A stretch of DNA of 43,857 bases, taken from an uncultured Bacteroidales bacterium (GTDB lineage Bacteria; Bacteroidota; Bacteroidia; Bacteroidales; UBA932). Shown here in pieces: positions 1-7,825 of the stretch; positions within the stretch are counted from its first letter, which is position 1; each line of letters starts with the position of its first letter. A model generated the notes under the pieces. The model searched no databases and was not told the DNA's origin. It worked only from the letters and a program-made list of their open reading frames with translations. Both the position numbers and the translations under genes were made by a program. The stretch spans positions 1 to 43,857 of the forward strand of contig CAMGFA010000012.1 of the NCBI GenBank assembly GCA_946055165.1, given 5' to 3'.

Positions 1-58
1 TTTTGACTGAAAATACTTCATTTTAGCGAAATTAGGGCCTTTTTTTGCTATTTTGCTC
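1..58. repeat. Left-end part of a 50-bp tandem repeat
   Basis: Bases 1-40 are identical to the last 40 bases of the window (43818-43857). Bases 1-19 are the tail of one 50-bp unit. A second unit starts at base 20 and matches the right-end unit for about 40 bases before diverging near base 58. The unit contains an inverted repeat, TAGCGAAA then TTTTGCTA here (one G-T pair), separated by a GGGCC-containing loop and a T run. No coding potential is seen. Confidence 0.85.
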
Positions 59-144
59 TCCCAACACAATTTAGGTGAGAGTGCGACCAAGCGAGCTGAC
101 ATGTTTGTTTTGTACTATAAGAAAATGGAGGTATAAATATAAAG

Positions 145-163
145 TGTCCGATTTATTCGGACA
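145..163. repeat. Perfect 7-bp inverted repeat, function unknown
   Basis: TGTCCGA (145-151) and TCGGACA (157-163) flank a 5-base AT loop. No T tract follows on either strand, so it does not look like an intrinsic terminator. It could be an operator or a relic end. The rest of the gene-free stretch 59-200 is AT-rich; I see no gene, RNA or clear promoter in it. Confidence 0.5.
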
Positions 164-200
164 GTTGAACAGCCAAAGCCAAATGAACAGAACAAATCAG

Positions 201-225
201 AAAAAAGGCGGCCTTGCGGGCCACC
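201..225 (-). terminator. Intrinsic terminator after yebC
   Basis: Read on the minus strand, a stem GGTGGCC / GGCCGCC (one G-T pair) with loop CGCAA is followed directly by six T residues. It lies 25 bases past the yebC stop codon and would end the TPR-yebC transcript. Confidence 0.8.
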
Positions 226-250
226 TTTTCATCCAGAACAAATAAAATTA

Positions 251-1000
251 TTATTCTGCAGGTTTGAGTGTGGTATAGACATTGGTCACATCCTCATCGT
301 CCTCAAGAAGATTGGTGAGCTTGTCCAAAGTGACACGCTGCTCAGGAGTAACATCCTTGAGCTCGGTAGTAGGGATGCGCTCGAAACCACCGGAAATGAG
401 TTCGTAGCCATTGTCCTCGATGTATTTCTGAATCTGGCCGTAAGAGCTGTAGTCACCGTAGATGACAATCACCTTGGTCTCGTTGTCGTCCTTGTCAAGC
501 TCTACTTCCTCGAAGAGTTCATCTACACCATAGTCTATGAGTTCGAGTTCAAGTTCCTCAAGATCGATGCCTTCCTTCTCCTTGATGCGGAACACGCATT
601 TATGGTCGAACATAAAGGAAACGGAACCACTGGTACCCAAAGTACCTCCGCACTTTGTAAAGTACGAACGGACATTGGCAACAGTACGGGTGGTGTTGTC
701 GGTGGCAGTTTCCACAAGGTAGGCAATGCCAAAAGGCCCGTAGCCCTCGTAAACAACCTCCTTGAAATCTCCCTGTTTGCTCTCGGTGGCCTTCTTTATG
801 GCGCGCTCGATATTCTCCTTAGGCATCTGCTCGGAACGGGCCTCGGCCATAAGGGCACGCAGACGCGGGTTACCGGTAACATCCGGGCCTCCCTGCTTCA
901 CGGCAATGGTAATTTCCTTTCCAAGTTTGGTAAAGGTACGGGCCATGTGACCCCACCTTTTCATCTTACGCTCTTTACGAAATTCAAACGCTCTTCCCAT
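251..1000 (-). CDS. yebC: YebC/PmpR (TACO1) family protein
   Basis: The 249-residue product has the family's usual length and hallmark N-terminus: a basic segment with the WGHMARTFTKLGKEI motif, then the GGPDVTGNPRLR and MPKENIERAIKK motifs, followed by the acidic middle and C-terminal domains. YebC-type proteins were long annotated as transcriptional regulators; more recent work on bacterial and mitochondrial members links them to translation, relieving ribosome stalling on difficult stretches. The protein should be cytoplasmic. The start is the ATG at 998-1000, only 2 bp after the stop of the upstream TPR gene, so the two are almost certainly co-transcribed from the promoter at 1710-1741. 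A good terminator follows the gene. Confidence 0.95.
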   Translation of the reverse strand: MGRAFEFRKERKMKRWGHMARTFTKLGKEITIAVKQGGPDVTGNPRLRALMAEARSEQMPKENIERAIKKATESKQGDFKEVVYEGYGPFGIAYLVETATDNTTRTVANVRSYFTKCGGTLGTSGSVSFMFDHKCVFRIKEKEGIDLEELELELIDYGVDELFEEVELDKDDNETKVIVIYGDYSSYGQIQKYIEDNGYELISGGFERIPTTELKDVTPEQRVTLDKLTNLLEDDEDVTNVYTTLKPAE

Positions 1001-1002
1001 AA

Positions 1003-1674
1003 TTATTCAGCTGCTTTATTGATGTATTTGTCAATTTCATAAGCCTCCTCGCTGCGCGGATATTTCTCCTTAACGCTCTTGAAGGCTGCAAGAGCCTTGT
1101 CGTTGAGACCAAGTGCGAGATAAACCTCACCGGCCTTCTGGAGATATGCTGCAGCAAAATCGTTGTCTGCCCTTGCAGCAGCCTTTTCGTAGGCCTTCAC
1201 AGCCTCCTCAAGGTTTCCGAGTGCCCAATGGCAGTCTCCCTGGAGGGCGATGGCACGTGCAGCAAGAATGCTGTCCTTGCCTTTGTAGCTTCTGGCATAG
1301 GAAAGAGCCTGATCCCACTCTCCGAGTTGGGCGCAGCAGACGGCTGCATAGAGATATGCTGATTTAGGTGCCTTGGAACCGTAGTCCTCAATAACCTGGG
1401 CAAAACCCGAATGGTTCTCGTCCCCATTGAGTGCGAGTTCAAACTCACGGGCCTGAAAACTGAACTCGGCAGCCGAGCACTCCTCTGCAGCCTCTATGCT
1501 GGCAGGAGCATAGATAAGTTTGTTATAGGCAAAAATACCTACAGCAATCACGAGAACAGCCACAACGGCTCCGATAATCACCTTTTTGTTTTCGTGTAAG
1601 AATTTTTCTGTGTTGGAGACAGTAGCGACAACATTCTCCTCGCGTACTTCCTCTTTTGTCTTTGAATTTGCCAT
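1003..1674 (-). CDS. Membrane-anchored tetratricopeptide repeat protein
   Basis: A 223-residue protein. Residues about 30-52 form one hydrophobic helix (IIGAVVAVLVIAVGIFAYNK) after a charged cytoplasmic N-terminus. The rest is alanine-rich, with TPR-like helix pairs such as AIALQGDCHWALGNLEEAVKA and AGEVYLALGLNDKALAAFKS. The arrangement resembles YfgM-type ancillary proteins, with a short cytoplasmic tail, one membrane span and exported TPRs, but sequence alone does not establish that function. The frame stays open upstream, but I chose the ATG at 1672-1674 because it follows the promoter at 1710-1741 by about 30 bases and begins the conserved-looking part. The gene is the first of the TPR-yebC operon. 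Confidence 0.85.
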   Translation of the reverse strand: MANSKTKEEVREENVVATVSNTEKFLHENKKVIIGAVVAVLVIAVGIFAYNKLIYAPASIEAAEECSAAEFSFQAREFELALNGDENHSGFAQVIEDYGSKAPKSAYLYAAVCCAQLGEWDQALSYARSYKGKDSILAARAIALQGDCHWALGNLEEAVKAYEKAAARADNDFAAAYLQKAGEVYLALGLNDKALAAFKSVKEKYPRSEEAYEIDKYINKAAE

Positions 1675-1709
1675 ATTGTTTTCTTTTCTGTTATTTTCAA
1701 AACGGAGCG

Positions 1710-1741
1710 CAAAAATACAGATTTCTGTGCTAATTTGCAAG
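1710..1741 (-). promoter_or_regulatory. Bacteroidota-type promoter for TPR-yebC
   Basis: Read on the minus strand: a -33 box CTTG (1738-1741), a 20-bp spacer, then a -7 box TATTTTTG (1710-1717) fitting TAnnTTTG. The expected start lies near 1703, about 30 bases before the ATG. Its -33 box directly abuts that of the divergent promoter. Confidence 0.7.
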
Positions 1742-1765
1742 ACGGAGCATTTTTTTGTATATTTG
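1734..1765 (+). promoter_or_regulatory. Bacteroidota-type promoter for tricorn-GT2-tex
   Basis: A -33 box TTTG (1734-1737), a 20-bp spacer and a perfect -7 box TATATTTG (1758-1765). The coding ATG is at 1772, only 6 bases past the -7 box, so the message would be leaderless or nearly so. Confidence 0.75.
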
Positions 1766-1771
1766 TGCCTT

Positions 1772-4700
1772 ATGAAAAAGATTGTCACCACTTTTGCGCT
1801 TGGTCTCTTTATGACCATAAGCCTCTGTGCGCAGGAAGATGCACGCTGGATAAGGAAAAGCAGCATTTCCCCAGACGGAAGCACAATAGTCTTCAGCTAC
1901 AAGGGAGACTTGTTCACAGTACCTTCCACAGGCGGTACGGCCCTCCGTATCTGCAGCAATGCAGCCTATGACAGCGACCCCGTATGGTGTCCGGACGGCA
2001 AGAACATCGTATTCAGTTCCTATCGTGAAGGAAGCAAGGACATCTGGATTGTCCCATCCGTGGGAGGAAAGGCCAGACAGCTCACAGACTTCCCGGGAGC
2101 CGAGACCCCTCTTTTCGTCAGCAGGGACAATCAGGTCTATTTCAGTGCCAACATTCAGGCCGATGCCAGCTGGAGCGACTTCCCCGGCACCCCGCAGCTC
2201 TACAGCGTGAACATCAAGGACAAGAAGCTCAGCCTCATCAGTTCTGTCCCGATGATGAACGGTTCCGTAAACGTGAACGGAATCATTCTCTACGAGGACT
2301 ACAAAGGCTACGAAGACAATCTCCGCAAGCACCACGTTTCTTCCGTAACAAGGGATGTGTGGAAGTATCTGCCTAAAAAGAACCAGTACCAGAAACTCAG
2401 CGATTTCATAGGAGAAGACCGCAACCCTGTTTTTGCAGCCGACGGAAAGGACTATTTCTACCTTAGTGAGCGTTCCGGAAGCTTCAACGTCTGGAAGGCC
2501 AACATCAACAGCACCGAGGCTCCAAGCCAGATTACCAGGCTCACAACCCATCCGGTGCGAAACCTCTCGGTTTCAATGGGCAACATGCTCTGCTTCTCCT
2601 ACAACGGCGACCTCTATACCTGTCTGCCGGGAGACCCTGCTCTCAAGGTGAACATCAAAATCGTTTCCGATGACAACGAACGCGAGCAGGTTTACCGCAA
2701 CATCAGCAGCGGTGCCACCGAGCTGGCAGTAAGTCCAAACGGCAAGGAAATCGCCATTGTGGCCCACGGAGATGTATTTGTAATAGCTCCGGACCAGAAA
2801 GTGACAAAGAGAATTACCAATACCCCAAGCCAGGAAAGGGGCATCTCCTTCTCCAAGGACGGCCGCAATCTCTACTATGCTGCAGAAAGAGACGGCTATT
2901 GGGGAATATACAAAGCCGAACTCACTGGCGAGGACTATTATTTCGCCTTCTCCTACAATATCAAGGAGAGTCTCTTCACCAAGGCAGGCCAGACCTGCTT
3001 CCAGCCTCAGGTATCACCGGACGGCAAATGGGTAGCCTTCCTGCGCAACCGCACCGAACTCGTTGTCAAGGGAACGGTCAAAGGCGAAGAGAAATCCCTG
3101 CTCAAAGGGGTGAACTACTCCTACAGCGACGGTGACCAGTTCTTCGAGTGGTGTCCTGACAGCCATCACCTCCTGGTGAACTACATCGGTAACGGCGGCT
3201 GGAACAATGAAGACATCGCCCTTGTGAACATAGACAACGAGCAGATTGTGAACCTCACACAGAGCGGCTATAGCGACTATGCTTTCCGCTGGGCACTCGA
3301 TGGAAAGGCAATGATCTGGCAGACAGACAAATATGGCTACCGCAGCCACGGCAGTTGGGGCGCCGAAAGCAACATTTTCGCAATGTTCTTCGACAACAAG
3401 GCCTACTACGAATTCACCCGCAGCAAGGATGACGATTCCATTGACAAACTTCTCACCGACAAAAAGAAAGAAATAGAGAAGGAAAAAGCAGAAAAGGAAG
3501 CAGCCAAGAAAAAGAAGAAAGACAAGGAAAAGAAGGACACAACAAAGAAAGTGGAAGACAAAGCCCTTGAACTCCTTCTCGACCGCCGCGAAGACAGAAT
3601 TGTCTGCCTCACCCCTGCAGCCGGCAGGATAGGTGACAGCTACCTCAGCAAAGACGGCAAGAAACTCTACTATTTCCAGAGGCTTGAATCGGGCAGCGAC
3701 CTTCTCTGCCGCGACATCAAGGAAAAGGAAGTGAAAGTCATCCGCAAGGATTTCCGGGGCAGTTTCTACCCTTCTGCCGACGGCAAGACCCTCTTCATCC
3801 TCGGCAACGGCATCTCCAAAATGGATGTGGCCAGCGGCAAGATTGAGAGTGTGAGCTTCTCCAGCAACTACGACTACCAGGCAGCCAAGGAGCGCGAATA
3901 CATCTTCAACCACGTATGCAAGCAGGTGGAAGAGAAATTCTACGACGAAAAGCTCCACGGACTGGACTGGAAGGCTATGCAGAAGAACTACAAGCAGTTC
4001 CTCCCTCACATCAACAACAACTTCGATTTCCAGGACCTGCTCAGCGAGCTTCTCGGCGAACTCAACGCTTCGCACACCGGTGCCCGCTACCGTGCACCGC
4101 GCAGCACCAACACCGGATATCTGGGCATCCTCTTCGATATGAACTACAAGGGCAAGGGCCTCAAGATTGCCGAACTTCTGCCAGGAAACCCAGTTTCACT
4201 GGTCGATCCAAGCATTGCTCCCGGCGACCTTATTATGGCTGTTGACGGTGTTGAGATTCCGGAAGGAGCCAACTGGTACGATGCCCTCAAGCAGAAAGCC
4301 GGCAAGAGAGTTCTCCTAAAGATAAAGAAGAACAAGACAGAAAACGACATCTTTGTAACCACTCTCTACAGCAACGACGCGCTCCTCTACAAACGCTGGG
4401 TAAGACAGCGCGAAGAGATTACGGAAAATCTTTCCAAAGGCCGTGTAGGCTACGTTCACGTGCAGGGAATGGATTCCGAAAGCTTCCGCGAAGTTTACTC
4501 CAAACTTCTGGGCAAATACCGCAACTGCGAGGCTGTGGTTGTGGACACCCGCCACAATGGAGGCGGCTGGCTGCACGACGACCTGGCCACCCTGCTCAAC
4601 GGCAAGGCCTACGCCGAATTCCGCCCTCGCGGCCAGTATATCGGCACCGATCCTTTCAACAAATGGACAAAGCCGAGCTGCGTTCTCATCGGCGAAGACA

Positions 4701-5011
4701 ACTATTCCGATGCCTGCGGCTTCCCTTACGTTTACAGGAGCCTTGGAATAGGAAAACTGATCGGAGCCCCTGTTCCTGGCACGATGACTGCAGTATGGTG
4801 GGAACAGCAGATAGACCCTACTCTCGTATTCGGCATCCCTCAGGTTACCTGCTGGGGCCTGAACGAGAACAGGGCTATCGAGAACATGCAGATAGAACCG
4901 GACATCACGGTTTACAACACTGCAGAAAGCATTCTCCGCGGAGAAGACCTGCAGCTTGAAACCGCAGTCAAAGAAATGCTCAAAGAATTAGATGCAAAGA
5001 AAAAGAAGTAA
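1772..5011 (+). CDS. Tricorn-type S41 family protease
   Basis: A 1079-residue exported protein with signal peptide MKKIVTTFALGLFMTISLCAQ. PD40/WD40-like propeller repeats (SPDGSTIVFS, CPDGKNIVFSS, SPDGKWVAF) fill residues about 30-550. A Lys/Glu-rich linker follows at about 558-600, then a C1 core region, a PDZ domain (about 800-870) and an S41 serine-protease domain. The tricorn catalytic set is readable: Ser767-His768 (NASHTG), Ser979-Asp980 (NYSDACG) and Glu1037 (ENMQIEPD), matching S745/H746/S965/D966/E1023 of the archaeal enzyme. It should be a large periplasmic peptidase that trims oligopeptides. The frame is open further upstream, but the ATG at 1772 starts the signal peptide and sits just after the promoter. 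Its end overlaps the glycosyltransferase gene by 20 bp. Confidence 0.93.
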   Translation: MKKIVTTFALGLFMTISLCAQEDARWIRKSSISPDGSTIVFSYKGDLFTVPSTGGTALRICSNAAYDSDPVWCPDGKNIVFSSYREGSKDIWIVPSVGGKARQLTDFPGAETPLFVSRDNQVYFSANIQADASWSDFPGTPQLYSVNIKDKKLSLISSVPMMNGSVNVNGIILYEDYKGYEDNLRKHHVSSVTRDVWKYLPKKNQYQKLSDFIGEDRNPVFAADGKDYFYLSERSGSFNVWKANINSTEAPSQITRLTTHPVRNLSVSMGNMLCFSYNGDLYTCLPGDPALKVNIKIVSDDNEREQVYRNISSGATELAVSPNGKEIAIVAHGDVFVIAPDQKVTKRITNTPSQERGISFSKDGRNLYYAAERDGYWGIYKAELTGEDYYFAFSYNIKESLFTKAGQTCFQPQVSPDGKWVAFLRNRTELVVKGTVKGEEKSLLKGVNYSYSDGDQFFEWCPDSHHLLVNYIGNGGWNNEDIALVNIDNEQIVNLTQSGYSDYAFRWALDGKAMIWQTDKYGYRSHGSWGAESNIFAMFFDNKAYYEFTRSKDDDSIDKLLTDKKKEIEKEKAEKEAAKKKKKDKEKKDTTKKVEDKALELLLDRREDRIVCLTPAAGRIGDSYLSKDGKKLYYFQRLESGSDLLCRDIKEKEVKVIRKDFRGSFYPSADGKTLFILGNGISKMDVASGKIESVSFSSNYDYQAAKEREYIFNHVCKQVEEKFYDEKLHGLDWKAMQKNYKQFLPHINNNFDFQDLLSELLGELNASHTGARYRAPRSTNTGYLGILFDMNYKGKGLKIAELLPGNPVSLVDPSIAPGDLIMAVDGVEIPEGANWYDALKQKAGKRVLLKIKKNKTENDIFVTTLYSNDALLYKRWVRQREEITENLSKGRVGYVHVQGMDSESFREVYSKLLGKYRNCEAVVVDTRHNGGGWLHDDLATLLNGKAYAEFRPRGQYIGTDPFNKWTKPSCVLIGEDNYSDACGFPYVYRSLGIGKLIGAPVPGTMTAVWWEQQIDPTLVFGIPQVTCWGLNENRAIENMQIEPDITVYNTAESILRGEDLQLETAVKEMLKELDAKKKK

Positions 5012-5717
5012 ACTCGTTATCATACCCACATATAACGAGATTGAAAACATAGAAGCCATCTCCAGGGCCGTATTTGCCCTGGAAGATGGTTTCCATATTC
5101 TTGTAATCGACGACGGCTCACCCGACGGAACCGCGGCAGCCGTAAAGACGCTCCAGGAAAGTTTCCCGGAAAGGCTCTTCCTCATCGAGAGGTCTGGCAA
5201 ACTGGGGCTCGGCACAGCCTATATCACCGGCTTCAAGTGGGCCCTCGAGCGCAACTACGACTACATTATAGAGATGGATGCCGACTTCTCCCACGACCCT
5301 AAGGACCTGCCTCTGCTGGTAAAGGCCTGCGAGGAAGGGGCCGACCTGTCCATCGGATCGCGCTATGCCGACGGCGTGAGCGTGGTTAACTGGCCAATAG
5401 GGCGCATTCTGATGTCCTATGGAGCATCTGTCTATGTGCGCAGCGTTTTGCGCACTAAAATCAAAGACAGCACAGCCGGATATGTATGCTGGAGCAACAA
5501 GGTGCTGAGCGCCATCAATCTGGACAATGTCAAGATGAAAGGATATGGCTTCCAGATAGAAATGAAATACACAGCCTTCCGTAAAGGCTTCAAAATAAAA
5601 GAAGTTCCGGTTGTCTTTGTAAACCGCAAGGCAGGCACTTCCAAAATGTCCGGTTCCATCTTTGGAGAAGCCTTCTGGGGAGTTATCGGACTGAGATTCC
5701 GCAAATTCGACAAATGA
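4992..5717 (+). CDS. Family 2 glycosyltransferase, dolichol/polyprenol-phosphate mannosyltransferase type
   Basis: A 241-residue GT2 enzyme lacking the C-terminal membrane helices of longer relatives. The GT-A fold motifs are clear: the N-terminal VIIPTYNEIENI, VIDDGSPDGTA for nucleotide binding, and the metal-binding MDADFSHDP. Family members transfer a sugar, often mannose, from a nucleotide sugar to a polyprenyl phosphate at the inner face of the cytoplasmic membrane, feeding glycan or protein glycosylation pathways. The ATG at 4992 lies inside the 3' end of the protease gene, and the stop overlaps the tex start by 4 bp, so expression is probably translationally coupled. The donor sugar cannot be read from the sequence. 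Confidence 0.9.
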   Translation: MQRKRSKLVIIPTYNEIENIEAISRAVFALEDGFHILVIDDGSPDGTAAAVKTLQESFPERLFLIERSGKLGLGTAYITGFKWALERNYDYIIEMDADFSHDPKDLPLLVKACEEGADLSIGSRYADGVSVVNWPIGRILMSYGASVYVRSVLRTKIKDSTAGYVCWSNKVLSAINLDNVKMKGYGFQIEMKYTAFRKGFKIKEVPVVFVNRKAGTSKMSGSIFGEAFWGVIGLRFRKFDK

Positions 5718-7825
5718 AAGAACTCTATGTGAACAATATGGCCGGGCGCTTGCAAATCAAGCCCTGGCAGGTGGAAAATTGCATTCTTCTTTTCGAAGAC
5801 GGCTGCACCATCCCCTTCATCAGCCGCTACCGCAAAGAGCAGACAGGCAATCTTGACGATGCTTCAGTAGCAGAGCTCAAACATTGGATGGACTTCTTCA
5901 CGGAACTGGAAAAGCGCAAAAACCTGGTAAAGGAAACCATTTCCCAGGCCGGAGCTTTGAGCAGGGAAATAGAGGAGCAGATTGATAATTGCACCCAGAG
6001 TTCCATTCTCGAAGATATTTACCTCCCCTTCAAACCCAAGCGCCGTACCCGTGCCAGCATTGCACGTGAAAAAGGTCTGGAGCCACTTGCCGATCTGCTC
6101 TGCAGCAAAAACTGTCACAATCCCCAGGATGCGGCAAAGAAATTCATCAAAAACGGAATTGAAGACTCTGAAAGCGCCCTTGCAGGAGCAAGGGACATCA
6201 TTGCCGAAAGAATAAGCGAAAATGCTCCTGTCAGGGAAAACCTCCGCAATATCCTGCGGAATCAAAGGATTGAAGCAAGGGCCTGCAGAGGAGCCAAAGA
6301 CAAGGAGGAAGCCGAAAAATATCGCGACTACTTCGACTTCTCCAGACCTCTCAAAAGCCTTCCGGCCCATAATGTACTTGCACTCCTGCGAGCCCAGAGC
6401 GAAGACATTCTCAGCCTGAGCCTCTCCTGCGACGAACAGAAATGCGAAAACAAGATTTACTACGACTTCTGCCAGCAGCAGGGCTACCCTTCCCGCGAAT
6501 GCACCCCACAGGTGCAGGAAGCGGTTGCCGACAGCCTCGAACGTCTGCTGCTGCCTTCCATCAGCAACGAAGTGATTAAGGAGGCAAAACAGAAGGCCGA
6601 TACCGAATCGGTCGCAGTATTTGGAGAGAACCTGCGCCAACTGCTTCTTGAAGCCCCGGTGGGCCAGAAAAGGACACTGGCGATAGACCCCGGCTTCCGC
6701 AACGGCTGCAAGCTAGCCGTTCTTTCAGAGCAGGGAGAACTGCTGGAGCACGCTATCATATTCCCGCACCCGCCGCAAAGCGACAAAATCAGAGCACTGT
6801 GCACCCTGCAGGATCTTGTGGACAAATACCAGATACAGGCAATATCTCTGGGTAACGGCACTGCATCGCGGGAAAGCCGCGAATTCCTCAAAAGGGTGGA
6901 ACTTCCCCGAGACTGCCAGATTTACCTCGTAAGCGAAGATGGAGCGAGCATCTACTCGGCATCAGAAGTGGCAAGGCAGGAAATGCCGGATCAGGATGTG
7001 ACCGTGCGCGGGGCTGTAAGCATCGGCCGCAGACTGATGGACCCCCTCGCAGAGCTGGTGAAGATTGACCCGAAAAACCTCGGAATCGGCCAGTACCAGC
7101 ACGATGTGGACCAGACCCTGCTCAAGGAAAAGCTGGACAACACCATCTCTATCTGCGTGAACTCAGTTGGCGTAAACCTCAATACGGCAAGCCCTTACCT
7201 ACTGGCCTACGTGGCCGGAATAGGGCCGGCTCTGGCTCAGGGAATAGTAGAATACCGCAAGAAAAACGGAGCTTTCAAATGCCGCGAAGAGCTGAAGAAA
7301 GTGCCGAGACTTGGGCCTAAAGCCTTCGAGCAGTGTGCGGGCTTCCTGCGCATCAAAGGCGGAAGCAATCCTCTCGACGCCAGCGCGGTGCATCCGGAAT
7401 CCTACCCTATCGCACTCAAGATGGCAAAGGACCTCGGAATCGGAATCGAGGAACTTATTGGCAACGAAGAGAGATGCAAACTCATTGAGGCAGAACGCTA
7501 TATAAGCAAAGACAAAGGCCTGCCAACAATCAGCGACATCATCCGGGAACTGGCCAAGCCGGGGCTAGACCCAAGGCAGGAAGCCGGCAGTTTCGCATTC
7601 GACGAAAGCATCAGCGACATTTCGCAGCTGCGCGAAGGAATGCAGCTCCCGGGAATCGTGAACAACATCACCAATTTCGGAGCTTTCATAGACATAGGCC
7701 TCCACGAAAACGGACTGCTCCACGCCTCACAACTCAAAGGGCGAAGACTGAAACTGCACGAAAAAATCCAGGTCCGGATTATCTCCGTGGACCTGGACAG
7801 AAAACGTATTTCGCTTGGACTTTAG
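5714..7825 (+). CDS. tex: Tex family RNA-binding protein
   Basis: A 703-residue protein with the Tex domain order: a helical N-terminal region with the [11 protein letters not shown] signature, a YqgF/RNase H-like domain at about 325-450 ([15 protein letters not shown]), helix-hairpin-helix segments at about 485-560 ([19 protein letters not shown]) and a C-terminal S1 domain at about 635-703 ([16 protein letters not shown]). Tex proteins bind nucleic acid and are linked to transcription and RNA metabolism. At 703 residues it is shorter than the roughly 770-residue E. coli form but has all domains. The start overlaps the upstream stop (ATGA). Its stop interlocks with that of the convergent clpB gene, with no terminator hairpin between them. 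Confidence 0.93.
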   Translation: MKELYVNNMAGRLQIKPWQVENCILLFEDGCTIPFISRYRKEQTGNLDDASVAELKHWMDFFTELEKRKNLVKETISQAGALSREIEEQIDNCTQSSILEDIYLPFKPKRRTRASIAREKGLEPLADLLCSKNCHNPQDAAKKFIKNGIEDSESALAGARDIIAERISENAPVRENLRNILRNQRIEARACRGAKDKEEAEKYRDYFDFSRPLKSLPAHNVLALLRAQSEDILSLSLSCDEQKCENKIYYDFCQQQGYPSRECTPQVQEAVADSLERLLLPSISNEVIKEAKQKADTESVAVFGENLRQLLLEAPVGQKRTLAIDPGFRNGCKLAVLSEQGELLEHAIIFPHPPQSDKIRALCTLQDLVDKYQIQAISLGNGTASRESREFLKRVELPRDCQIYLVSEDGASIYSASEVARQEMPDQDVTVRGAVSIGRRLMDPLAELVKIDPKNLGIGQYQHDVDQTLLKEKLDNTISICVNSVGVNLNTASPYLLAYVAGIGPALAQGIVEYRKKNGAFKCREELKKVPRLGPKAFEQCAGFLRIKGGSNPLDASAVHPESYPIALKMAKDLGIGIEELIGNEERCKLIEAERYISKDKGLPTISDIIRELAKPGLDPRQEAGSFAFDESISDISQLREGMQLPGIVNNITNFGAFIDIGLHENGLLHASQLKGRRLKLHEKIQVRIISVDLDRKRISLGL

